Origin: Gleimia hominis
Lineage (GTDB): Bacteria; Actinomycetota; Actinomycetes; Actinomycetales; Actinomycetaceae
Reading direction: 5' to 3'
Assembly (NCBI RefSeq): GCF_032085515.1
Contig: NZ_JASXSX010000001.1
Span: 558,001 to 622,000 of the forward strand
DNA length: 64,000 bases
The notes below the pieces were generated by a model. It saw only the letters and a program-made list of their open reading frames with translations, had not been told where the DNA came from and made no database searches. Position 1 is the stretch's first letter. Each line of letters begins with the position of its first letter. Position numbers and translations under genes: made by a program. Below, piece by piece: positions 40,685-49,277 of the stretch.

Positions 40685-43006
40685 ATGATTAGTACTGGCA
40701 TGATTGAGGTTGCTGGGGCAACTACACATAATCTGAAGAATGTGTCGGTTAACTTGCCTAAGCACAAATTGGTTGGAATAGCAGGGGTTTCGGGATCAGG
40801 AAAATCATCTCTGATAGTCACTCTGGCAGCTGGAGCGCAACAAGCGGTGGCCTGATTATTCCCCCCATTTGTACAGGCAAGGATGAGGAATCTAGATCTT
40901 GGTGAGGTTGAGCAACTGCGTGGCTTAACTTTTACTGGTGTAGTTGGGCAAAAGAAGTTTAGTAAGAACGTGCGCTCTACTGTAGCAACCGCATCGGGTA
41001 TCGCCCCCTACCTACGCTTATTGTTCTCGCGGTCGGCAACCCCTTCAGCGGGATTCTCTCCGTCATACTCCGCTAACGATCCACGGGGCATGTGCCATTC
41101 ATGTTCCGGGCTGGGGTACGTTAATGACATTGACCTATCAGAACTGGTGGACCCAAACCGAAGTCTCAACGAAGGGGCAATCAGGTTTCCGTCATTTGAA
41201 CCGGGAACATACCGGTGGAAACGTTTGGTTTGCTCAGGACTTAGCGCGCTTGATATTCCATGGCGAGAAATACCTGCGGCCCAGCGTGAAGTGCTTTTGT
41301 ATGGTGAGGGCGTAAAGCTGGACGATCCTCTTCCTGGTTATCCCAAGCATGGAATATTTGACGGCGTGATTCCAAGGATTAAAGCATCCTATTTAGAAAA
41401 AAGTGGAGTGAGAACCACGCGGCGTGAGGATGAAGCGTTACACAGAGTTGTGCGCAGAGTTACGTGTCATGAATGTGGAGGGCAACGCGTCAACCACGCA
41501 GCGCGAGCAAGTTACCTCAACAACCTAAATATTGCGCAAGTTCAACAGTTGAGTATAGAAAAGTTCGTCAACTGGCTTACTGAAGTTACTGTTAACGCAG
41601 TGGCTGGGCCGCGGCGTAGCATCTTAACGCGATGTAAATACATGAGTGAAATAGGGTTAGGGTACTTGTCACTAGATAGGCGGGCTGATTCGCTTTCAGG
41701 CGGTGAAGCGCAACGCCTACGAACTGTGGGGATACTGGGTGCTCCTATTACCGACGCGACATTCATAATGGATGAGCCGACTGCGGGTCTTCACTCAGCG
41801 GATGTTGATCGCCTACTTGTATCGTTACAAAGATTGCGCGATAAGGGCAACACCGTGATTGTTGTGGAACATAACCCTCAGATTCTAGTTGCCTGTGACC
41901 ATGTTGTTGAGCTTGGGCCGGGATCTGGAATCAATGGAGGGAACGTGATATTCGCTGGAACTCCGCGCCAATTGGTTTCGAGTACTACGCCTACGGGGCG
42001 TGCGCTACGGGGTGGAATGGAACTGAACCCAGCTGCGCGCGAATCGCAGGGAAGTGTTTGGGTAAAGAACGCATGCTTAAACAATCTGCATGATGTCACC
42101 GTAGAGTTCCCACTGGGAGTATTGACAGTTGTGTCTGGCGTGGCCGGATCGGGGAAAAGTTCACTTGTTAAATCTCTAGTTGAACAGCAGCCACGCGTGT
42201 CCATGATTGACCAAGCACCATTGATGGCAACTCGCAGATCCTCTCTGCTGACTACCCTGGGAATAGCTAGTGCTGTACGGCAAGAGTTTTCGGTTGCCTC
42301 TGGACTCGACAAGAGTTGGTTCAGTGCCAATGGCAAAGGTGCGTGTCCCGCATGCAAAGGACGCGGGGTAATACGTGTAGATATGGCTTTCATGGACGAC
42401 GTAGAAACCGTGTGCGAAAGGTGTGGCGGGCAGAAATTCAATGATAAGGCCATCGGAGTAAAACTAACTCGCGGTAACCGTGAGTGGTCGATCGCTGATG
42501 TGCTCAACGCGAGTCTAGATGAAGTGAATGAGTTGTTCAGTCGGCTTCCCAAGGTTAAGCAGGTCATAAACCTGGTAAGTGATGTTGGGCTTGAATACCT
42601 CACTCTTGGACAGACTTTAGATACCCTATCTGGGGGTGAACTACAACGGATTAAACTGGTAAAGTTTCTGGAAGATTACCAAGATAGCAGTGATACTGTG
42701 ATCGTTCTTGATGAGCCCACTACTGGTCTGCACTCTCGCGATGTAGCCCAATTAGCTAACTTTTGCCATGAGCTGGTCAACCAGGGGCTGACAGTTATAG
42801 TTGTTGACCATAACTTAGGTTTTATAGCTCGAGCTGACCACGTTATTGATATTGGCCCTGGGGCTGGGGAACACGGGGGTTCCGTAATTTACTCAGGTAA
42901 CCCTCAGGGACTTATTCGGTGCTCTAAATCTGTTACAGGCAGTTGGCTACGCAAGGCAGTAGAGCAAGGAAACACGACCGTCAGCGGGGTAAGCTATAAC
43001 GGGTAA
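40685..43006 (+). pseudogene. UvrA-like ATPase (UvrA paralogue), one in-frame TGA
   Basis: The frame codes for a two-ATPase UvrA relative. The first P-loop is GVSGSGKSSLIV. A TGA at 40853 interrupts it, and the same frame continues with RGLTFTGVVGQKKFSKNVRS. Zinc-type CHSCSGLGY and CPACKGRG motifs, two signatures (SLSGGEAQRLRT, TLSGGELQRIKL), two Walker B motifs (FIMDEPTAG, IVLDEPTTG) and the second P-loop (GVAGSGKSSL) are all present. At about 770 residues it is shorter than true UvrA and resembles the UvrA-like resistance proteins near antibiotic genes. Apart from the single stop it is intact, so loss may be recent. A shorter product from the ATG at 40883 would lack Walker A. Confidence 0.8.
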
Positions 43007-43021
43007 AGCTATAGTGCGCTT

Positions 43022-45214
43022 TCAGACCTGCAGATTACGTCTACTATCTTGATAGATTAGTGCGCTTCCGTAGACTGCTCCGATTGCGCCGACAATAAAT
43101 AGGGTTATTTGGAAACTTGGTGAAACAATCGTTGACGCCCCGAAACGTGACGAAAACCCGGTAGCGAGAGCGGAATAGGCCAAGCACGATAGGGCCGCGC
43201 ACACAAGAGTGGGAAGAAAAGCTATGAGACCCGTGATCGCTAAGTTAATGCTTGTTGGGAGGGCAAGAATGTCCACTAACTCCCGCAGTTTCAAACGCTT
43301 CTTCGCCTGCTGATTGGTGGAGGTCAAGAAAGCGATAATAAGTGCTAAAGCTGCGGGGAAACCAAGAAGAATGAACCAATTTACTTTGTCTGATAGTATC
43401 TTAACCCCGCCAATCCAGTTACTACCTAGACGGCTAGTGACAGCTCCCATGGAAATAGTCGCTTGTGAAACACTTTCCATGTCTAGTTGTTGGTCTGATA
43501 CTAGGAACAGTGAATGTAGAGGTACCCTCGATGGTATTTCGGTGCGAATCGAAAAAGTATCGCCACCAATTATATCTAATGCCACAGCTGACTGGTCTGT
43601 AGTAGCAAGGTCTTGGTTATCAATGTCTCTATCTGGTAGTTTTAAGACTTCCCGGGCTTTCTGGTCAGTTTTAAGCACGGTAGCCCCAGTTTTTTCCTCA
43701 GGAGAAGTAGCGATTATGATGCCTCCAGCGGAAGACAGTTTTTTCGATAGTTCCTCAGCTTCTTGCACTGTGAACCCAGGGATTTTGATTTCGAGGAACC
43801 TATTTCCGAGCCCTGCGTCAACTCTAAGTGCTTGCTTCATTGGTGCCGATAACTGTGATGCATAAAGTTGTGCGCCTGCGAGACTTACGAGGGTGAGGGA
43901 CATGCCGAGAAGCGAAACTATTAATGAAGGACCATGTGCTCGTAGTTTCCGCCGCGCAATAATTGCCACTGCACTCGGATTCAGTTTATGCAGTAGATTG
44001 GACACCATTTCAGCTACCCATAGCGATACTGTCGGGATTGCCATGCCTAGTGAGAGTAGAGCGCCGAAAAAGACAATCTGTAATGTCAACCCTCTTAACT
44101 CGTTTAGGGTTGCGAATGCCCACACGAAAACTAGGGATGGCAGAACAGAGAATTGTGACAGGCGCGCTATCAGTTTGTGCAGTTTTGTTGCTGGTCGCGT
44201 GTGAAATGTGAACCAACTGTTCAGCCCGCAGGCGAAGATAACTAAAAGGACTTGGGTGCAATAAATTGTTGCTGTTAACGGAAGTTGGCTCCGTAGGTCG
44301 GGTGGGGAGAGGATCACCCCCACCAGAGGTAAGTGAATCGGCTTAACACACGTGATACCTATGATAAGAACTGTAATTAAAGTGGCTGCGGATATCGGCA
44401 ACAGCATGGTTCCAACTCCGCATGCAAGTCTCGTTCTTGCTCCAAAACCGATGTCTCGTAATAGGGCACTTGCATCTCTAAGCGCGAAGCTTTGAAATAT
44501 TCCTGTGAGGCATAGGAATGCGCCTGGGAAAGCTAGAAATATAACTAGAAACAGAATCGCATGAGGTTGTGGTGGTAGGTTGAGGGCATCTCCGTTAACT
44601 ACCAGATCAGATCCTGAAAAACTGTCAACTGCTATTCCCCAGTGTTCGGGCAGGGGACCTGTGGGGCGAGAATAAAAGAACAGTTCAGCCGGGTCGGACA
44701 AGGCTTCCTCTGGGATTAGTGCTTGCACTCTTCCGAAAGGGCTCATTGTTCCGGGTCTGTACTGGCGTGCTAGTGCGGGTGATAGAGCTACTTCTCCTGG
44801 CGCTAGCCATTTAGACATCCCCGGTGGTAGAGGAGCATTTTCCGTGCGTGGGTCAAGCAGGTATCCATGGGCTTGGTTAGTGCCCCAACTAGGAACCCAT
44901 AGCAGGCGGAGTGGTCCTTCGTTTTTCTTAGCCCCCAGTTGTGCTTCAGAATCTTGTGGTGATAAAGACGCGTTCCCTAGCTCGTCCTCGGATTGAGCTT
45001 CATGGTTCATCTCCCGGTTAGTCCCAGTAACATCATCGGTTGTTGCTTGCTGAAACCCTGGGCTGCGCAGAAACTCGCGTTCACTCATGCCCTGATATGT
45101 GCCTTCTAATGCGCCTACTCCTACGGCAAAGACTCCTAGAAACACAACACCTATCAGGACGTGGATTCTGCCGGGGCTTTTCAACTTCCAGCCCAACCGA
45201 AGTGCGGCAAACAT
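43022..45214 (-). CDS. ABC transporter permease, FtsX-like, bacteriocin-associated type
   Basis: A 730-residue membrane protein. It has an N-terminal span (IHVLIGVVFLGVFAVGVGAL), a large extracytoplasmic domain, and four spans around residues 220-390. A second extracytoplasmic domain follows, with three spans at the C-terminus (FILLGFPAALALIIAFLTST onwards). The layout is that of FtsX-like permeases and of the large integral membrane proteins found with lactococcin 972-type bacteriocins. It overlaps no gene and starts six bases after the ATPase stop. It lies opposite the broken UvrA-like gene, tail to tail. Assignment to bacteriocin immunity or export is inferred from context. Confidence 0.75.
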   Translation of the reverse strand: MFAALRLGWKLKSPGRIHVLIGVVFLGVFAVGVGALEGTYQGMSEREFLRSPGFQQATTDDVTGTNREMNHEAQSEDELGNASLSPQDSEAQLGAKKNEGPLRLLWVPSWGTNQAHGYLLDPRTENAPLPPGMSKWLAPGEVALSPALARQYRPGTMSPFGRVQALIPEEALSDPAELFFYSRPTGPLPEHWGIAVDSFSGSDLVVNGDALNLPPQPHAILFLVIFLAFPGAFLCLTGIFQSFALRDASALLRDIGFGARTRLACGVGTMLLPISAATLITVLIIGITCVKPIHLPLVGVILSPPDLRSQLPLTATIYCTQVLLVIFACGLNSWFTFHTRPATKLHKLIARLSQFSVLPSLVFVWAFATLNELRGLTLQIVFFGALLSLGMAIPTVSLWVAEMVSNLLHKLNPSAVAIIARRKLRAHGPSLIVSLLGMSLTLVSLAGAQLYASQLSAPMKQALRVDAGLGNRFLEIKIPGFTVQEAEELSKKLSSAGGIIIATSPEEKTGATVLKTDQKAREVLKLPDRDIDNQDLATTDQSAVALDIIGGDTFSIRTEIPSRVPLHSLFLVSDQQLDMESVSQATISMGAVTSRLGSNWIGGVKILSDKVNWFILLGFPAALALIIAFLTSTNQQAKKRLKLRELVDILALPTSINLAITGLIAFLPTLVCAALSCLAYSALATGFSSRFGASTIVSPSFQITLFIVGAIGAVYGSALIYQDSRRNLQV

Positions 45215-45220
45215 GCCGGG

Positions 45221-46048
45221 TTACCGTTCTGCTTCCAAAATCGCACCACTACTGGCTGCTGGCTTTAAACGTGCTACGTGAACACACTGGTTTGCTACGT
45301 TCTGGTCGTGCGAAACCATGAGCAGAGCACGTTTTCCCCGACAAATGTCAAGCAATAGGGAAAATACGGTTTGAGCTAAGACGGGATCTAGATTAGCAGT
45401 AGGCTCATCAGCAATAACTACCTGCGGGTCGCAAATCAATGCCCTTGCCACTGCAACACGGCATGCTTGTCCACCTGAGAGCGCGAGCACTTGAGTTTTG
45501 GGATCTACCTCGACACGGTCCAGTAATGCGGTTGCTCGTTCGCGAGCCGCGTTTCTGTGTGTTTTAGAAAGTAAAGCAGGGAGCATAACGTTTTCCATTA
45601 CGGAGAATTCGGGAACTAGGCGTGGAGTCTGGAATACTCGTCCGATATGTTTACGCCGCAGTTCTAAACGTTTTCTTGTCGATAAGTTCCTTAGTGGGTG
45701 ATCGCAAACATGAATATCACCATTAGTCGGTACGAGTGAGCCATCTACTAGACGCAGTAACGTCGTCTTTCCTAGACCTGATCTGCCAACGATCGCTAAC
45801 GACTCTCCGTATGCTAGATCAAAACTTACATCCGTCAAAACTGGCGTACCTTTTTGATACGCAAAGCAGATGTGTCTGGCGGAAATCGCCGGATTCAGCC
45901 CCGAATTCACATGCTTAAGAGTAGCATGTGAGGCTTGAACGAGCGGATAAATGTGGAATCGAAATCTAGTGACAGAGCGCGAATATTGTCGTGCAAATTT
46001 GTGAGGCACCACAGCCTCGACGGAGATAGAACTGCCGTTCACCAGCAC
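45221..46048 (-). CDS. ABC transporter ATP-binding protein paired with the permease
   Basis: The ATPase core is complete: Walker A GRSGLGKTTLLRL, Q-loop FQTPRLVPEF, signature LSGGQACRVAVARAL, Walker B VVIADEPTANLD and switch MVSHDQN. It is of the MacB/LolD group. The first 45 residues of the longest frame look non-coding. A GTG at 45910 giving MNSGLNPAISARHICFAYQK is the better biological start, although its ribosome site is weak. The region around the longer start contains strong inverted repeats (45922-46109). It is followed at once by its permease. Confidence 0.85.
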   Translation of the reverse strand: MLVNGSSISVEAVVPHKFARQYSRSVTRFRFHIYPLVQASHATLKHVNSGLNPAISARHICFAYQKGTPVLTDVSFDLAYGESLAIVGRSGLGKTTLLRLVDGSLVPTNGDIHVCDHPLRNLSTRKRLELRRKHIGRVFQTPRLVPEFSVMENVMLPALLSKTHRNAARERATALLDRVEVDPKTQVLALSGGQACRVAVARALICDPQVVIADEPTANLDPVLAQTVFSLLLDICRGKRALLMVSHDQNVANQCVHVARLKPAASSGAILEAER

Positions 46049-46109
46049 GGGAGCGTGACTAAGTTCGGAAGCTATTGGTCACGGAGGTGCTGTGGTACCT
46101 CACATGCTA
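45922..46109. promoter_or_regulatory. Nested inverted repeats around the ABC ATPase start
   Basis: TAGCATGTGAGG at 45922 and CCTCACATGCTA at 46098 are a perfect 12-bp inverted pair. Inside, GTGAGGCACCACAGCCTC at 46001 is an imperfect complement of GAGGTGCTGTGGTACCTCAC at 46084. The shared GTGAGG word suggests several sites for one regulator, or a large RNA hairpin in the leader of the ABC operon. Confidence 0.45.
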
Positions 46110-46136
46110 TTTAGCGCAGAATGAGGGTTCTAAGTT

Positions 46137-46889
46137 CTACGAGTCTTCACGCAGATTGTTGCCCGCAGTTTCACCGCCATCTATAGCGATATTTGCACCA
46201 CTAATGAAAGCGGAATCGTCGGACGCTAGGAACACGATTAGGTTCGAAATCTCACTGACGTCCGCGTCCCGACCAAGTGGGATCTGGCCGAAACCACGTT
46301 TGAGCCCGGCCGTTAAAGGCGTGCGAACGGAACCAGGGTGGACAGAGTTAACACGAATAATATCCGGCCCGAAATCTAACGCTGATGTCTTCGTCATCCC
46401 ATGCACACCCCATTTAGCTGCGGCGTAGGCCAAACGGTTTTTAAAACCAACTAGACCCGCAATAGAGGAAATGTTAATGATCGACCCGCCCCCAGCCTCA
46501 CGCATAGCTGGAACGGAGGCTTTGATTCCGTAGAACGCGCCCGTCAGGTCAATGTCAATCGTCTTTTGCCAATCCTCAACGGTCGCATCTACTGCATTGC
46601 CGCGGGTAAAAATACCTGCGTTATTAACAAGAATGTCAAGGGAACCAAACTTCTTCACAGTTTCCTCGACTGCGCTTACCCAACTGTCGTAGTCCGCCAC
46701 GTTCAGGTGCACAAATAGCGCCTTGTCCGCACCAATTTCTTCAGCTAAAGCCTGACCTTCTTTGTCCGCGATGTCACCTAAAACGACTTTCGCACCCTCT
46801 TCCGCCAGACGTCGTGCGTGGGATTCCCCCATTCCGCTCGCCGCCCCCGAAATCAGAGCAACTTTACCTTCTAATTTTTCAGACATCAT
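46137..46889 (-). CDS. Short-chain dehydrogenase/reductase
   Basis: A 250-residue classical SDR. The nucleotide-binding motif SGAASGMG is near residue 12, NNAG near residue 85, and the catalytic Ser is in NISSIAG, with the Tyr-Lys pair in AYAAAKWG. The C-terminal region ends with the FISGANIAIDGGETAGN pattern. It is similar to 3-alpha/20-beta-hydroxysteroid or 3-oxoacyl-ACP reductase-like proteins; the substrate is not predictable. The start is the first of two ATGs (46889) after GAAGGGAAG; a longer TTG start is unlikely. It is monocistronic. Confidence 0.93.
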   Translation of the reverse strand: MMSEKLEGKVALISGAASGMGESHARRLAEEGAKVVLGDIADKEGQALAEEIGADKALFVHLNVADYDSWVSAVEETVKKFGSLDILVNNAGIFTRGNAVDATVEDWQKTIDIDLTGAFYGIKASVPAMREAGGGSIINISSIAGLVGFKNRLAYAAAKWGVHGMTKTSALDFGPDIIRVNSVHPGSVRTPLTAGLKRGFGQIPLGRDADVSEISNLIVFLASDDSAFISGANIAIDGGETAGNNLREDS

Positions 46890-47155
46890 TGACTTCCCTT
46901 CCAAAATGTTCTTGCCGAAACTGGGATTCTGTAGTTAACCGGTCGCGTACAACAAACCGTTCTTCTTAATAAAAACGTACCTACTTCAAGGAACCGACCT
47001 GCAGATGGCAGCTACGCCCAGCTAGTCCTTTAGTCCCAAAAAGGGCCTGTTTGTGTAGTCTACGCCACTTGGGGATTCTCGTGCGAGTTTTAACCCGTGA
47101 ACAGGTGCGATTAAATGCTTAATGAAACTGATCTGCATAAGCTACTCTTGCTATT

Positions 47156-48271
47156 ATGCGCCCTGAGAAATACAAGGTATCCAGTTTAAAGTTTAAACGT
47201 TGGACTTTGACAGATCCGTCTACTGTTGCCCCACTATTTGCACCCAATGAACGTCGTGGTATCTACATTTTGGAGTTCAAAAACGGTGAACGCTATGTTG
47301 GGCAGACAGAAAACGTCGTCACCCGCTATTCCACGCATAGACACGGGTCTAAACACCATGCGGCATGGCAGTACGTTACTGCGATTTCTTTTTGTCATAT
47401 TCCTGAGGGCAACTTGGATGAGCCGGAGCGCATAACCATTAGGCAACAGCGGGCAGCTCATAGGCTGCGGAACCGGGCTTTTAACTTCGGGCATTGGGAA
47501 CCGACAGTGTTGGATGACTATGTTGCACCAGAGGAACAACTGCACTGGGCAACCGGCCACCCCAGTTATGATTTAGCCCCATTCGCGGAGGCTGCGAAGA
47601 ACCTCAAGCAAGAAACGCCCAAGTTGCTAACAAAACGACGTGGGCAAGAAGTAATGCCGGACGGCCGGCCCGTGTGGGAAGTAGTGGTGGATGAGCTGGC
47701 GCAGATCGTGGCGCTCGCGATTCCAAACGCGACCCAAACGCAGAAGCGCTTCTGGACCCTGTCAGACTACCCAAGTACCGCGGGAGGGCGGTTCGCAACC
47801 CTAAACGTCGGCTCACTAGAGCTGGCCTTTTTTCCGCGCCACAGGATGGAATCCGATTACGGATCTTGGGAAGAGAGTCTAGGATTAGTGTTCCGTCTGA
47901 ATGCTGAGATGGGTTCTTTTGTGGATGAGGAGTCCTTAACGGAACGAGAGCGCGACGAGAACATCTATTTTCCAGATCAGGTAAATGGTTACCTAACTGA
48001 GTGGTATCGGGTTCCTCATGGGTACAGTGTTCCCGTTGATTCGCTTGCGGGCCCGTTGGGTGTTTTTGGGTTTTCTGTTTTTCCTGAGGAAATGCGTGCT
48101 GGCGTCCGGTCCCTGGCGATCCATTCCATGAGGAAGCAAAGTGCGCTTTTGAACGGTAGGAGTCATAGTGAACCACTCACCCGGATGGTGTTCGAACGCA
48201 TCGCATCCCCGCAGTTCCAACAGATGCTGGCGGACAACACTTCGGGTACACGTCAGCAGACCGAGTGTTAA
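47156..48271 (+). CDS. GIY-YIG nuclease-domain protein
   Basis: A 371-residue protein. The N-terminal third has the GIY-YIG core: GIYILEFKNGERYVGQTENV, then TRYSTHRHGSKH, with the expected Arg and Glu (a Glu lies in LDEPERITIRQQ). The GIY-YIG motif appears as GIY and YVG. The rest (from about residue 120) is a domain I do not recognise, with aromatic-rich segments (WTLSDYPSTAGGRFATLNVG, GSWEESLGLVFRLNAEMGSF). No homing-endonuclease DNA-binding repeats are seen. It stands alone between SDR and ribE; role in repair or defence is open. Confidence 0.82.
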   Translation: MRPEKYKVSSLKFKRWTLTDPSTVAPLFAPNERRGIYILEFKNGERYVGQTENVVTRYSTHRHGSKHHAAWQYVTAISFCHIPEGNLDEPERITIRQQRAAHRLRNRAFNFGHWEPTVLDDYVAPEEQLHWATGHPSYDLAPFAEAAKNLKQETPKLLTKRRGQEVMPDGRPVWEVVVDELAQIVALAIPNATQTQKRFWTLSDYPSTAGGRFATLNVGSLELAFFPRHRMESDYGSWEESLGLVFRLNAEMGSFVDEESLTERERDENIYFPDQVNGYLTEWYRVPHGYSVPVDSLAGPLGVFGFSVFPEEMRAGVRSLAIHSMRKQSALLNGRSHSEPLTRMVFERIASPQFQQMLADNTSGTRQQTEC

Positions 48272-48383
48272 CAGTTTGCGTACTGGTAGTTTGTAAAAGA
48301 TAAAGCCTTAGCCTAAAGCCGGTATCCTAGCTTAATGTGGAGAGTGTCTTTGGAGGATAAGAAAAACTTTCAGAGGCCAAAAG

Positions 48384-48447
48384 CTAGTGGGTAAAAATAA
48401 CGTTGGGGGATTAACACTAGTGGGTAAAAATAACGTTGGGGGATTAA
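48384..48447. repeat. 33-bp tandem duplication upstream of ribE
   Basis: A 31-base word starting CTAGTGGGTAAAAATAACGT recurs identically at 48384 and 48417 (period 33). The second copy ends 13 bases before the ribE start, so the ribosome site AAAGGAAGG follows the repeat directly. The duplication looks recent. Confidence 0.9.
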
Positions 48448-48460
48448 AGGAAGGTAGGGT

Positions 48461-49060
48461 ATGTTCACCGGTTTAGTTGAGGGCAAAGGCGAGGTTGTTT
48501 CCGTATCAGCCAGTGGGGAAGCGCAGAACGAACAAATGGTGCTTGGCATCAAAACGCCGTTCGCGCCGCAGCTGAGACTTGGGGATTCCGTAGCTACCGC
48601 CGGCGTGTGCCTCACCGTCACTGAAATCGAAAAAGACATGTTCTACGCGTACGCAATGCCAGAAACAATGCGGCTCACCACCTTGGGGCAGTTGGCAGCG
48701 GGCGACGCCGTGAACCTGGAACGAGCCGTTCGGCCTTCGGATCGGCTCGGTGGGCACATCGTATCCGGACACGTGGACGGCATCGGCACAGTTCAAAAGA
48801 TCCGCCGCGGCGAACAGTGGAAAGAAATAATTATAGAGGCACCGAAATCCCTCATGAGGCAAATTGCGCTCAAAGGATCCATTGCGATCGATGGGGTATC
48901 ACTGACAGTAACGGGAGTTGGGGAGACCTGGTTCTCCATAGGGTTGATCCCCGCGACCCTGCAGGCAACAACGCTGGGAACACTAGCTGAAGGGAGCCGC
49001 GTGAACCTAGAGACCGACACCATCGCAAAATACGTGCAGCGGCTAATGGAAACAAAGTAA
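48461..49060 (+). CDS. ribE: Riboflavin synthase alpha chain
   Basis: The enzyme converts two molecules of dimethyl-ribityl-lumazine to riboflavin. The 199-residue protein begins MFTGLVEGKGEVVSVSASGE, the invariant opening, and shows the internal duplication of lumazine-binding domains (GDSVATAGVCLTVTEI in the first and GSIAIDGVSLTVTGV in the second). RPSDRLGGHIVSGHVDG marks the active site. The ATG has AAAGGAAGG upstream. No other rib genes are adjacent, and no FMN riboswitch could be recognised in front; a 33-bp duplication lies there instead. Confidence 0.97.
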   Translation: MFTGLVEGKGEVVSVSASGEAQNEQMVLGIKTPFAPQLRLGDSVATAGVCLTVTEIEKDMFYAYAMPETMRLTTLGQLAAGDAVNLERAVRPSDRLGGHIVSGHVDGIGTVQKIRRGEQWKEIIIEAPKSLMRQIALKGSIAIDGVSLTVTGVGETWFSIGLIPATLQATTLGTLAEGSRVNLETDTIAKYVQRLMETK

Positions 49061-49166
49061 AAACGCACACGGTAATAAACAAGAGTCGTACCCCCGCTCT
49101 TACTAAGCGAGGGGACGACACTGGTTTTCAATATTTAACTCGGGTTTCTTGTGTGTAACTGCTTTG

Positions 49167-49216
49167 TGTAATTACTTGTGTGTGACTACTTTCGCCTGTA
49201 ACTACTTGTGTGTGAC
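49167..49216. repeat. 30-bp-spaced direct repeat after ribE
   Basis: TGTAATTACTTGTGTGTGAC at 49167 and TGTAACTACTTGTGTGTGAC at 49197 are 30 bases apart. A degenerate copy precedes them near 49149. No gene is supported in this 217-base gap. Confidence 0.7.
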
Positions 49217-49232
49217 GGTTTTGTTTAACTAG

Positions 49233-49269
49233 TGGAGCGTGTGCGCTGACATGTAGGGCACACGCTCCA
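49233..49269 (-). terminator. Hairpin after the glutamate symporter gene
   Basis: TGGAGCGTGTGC pairs with GCACACGCTCCA (12 bp) around 13 bases. It lies nine bases past the reverse-strand symporter stop and may end its transcript and that of ribE. No strong T-run is present. Confidence 0.55.
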
Positions 49270-49277
49270 AGAGGAAA

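Noticed and set aside
48272..48460. FMN riboswitch before ribE
   Set aside because: The conserved FMN-aptamer words could not be found; the region instead holds a 33-bp duplication.
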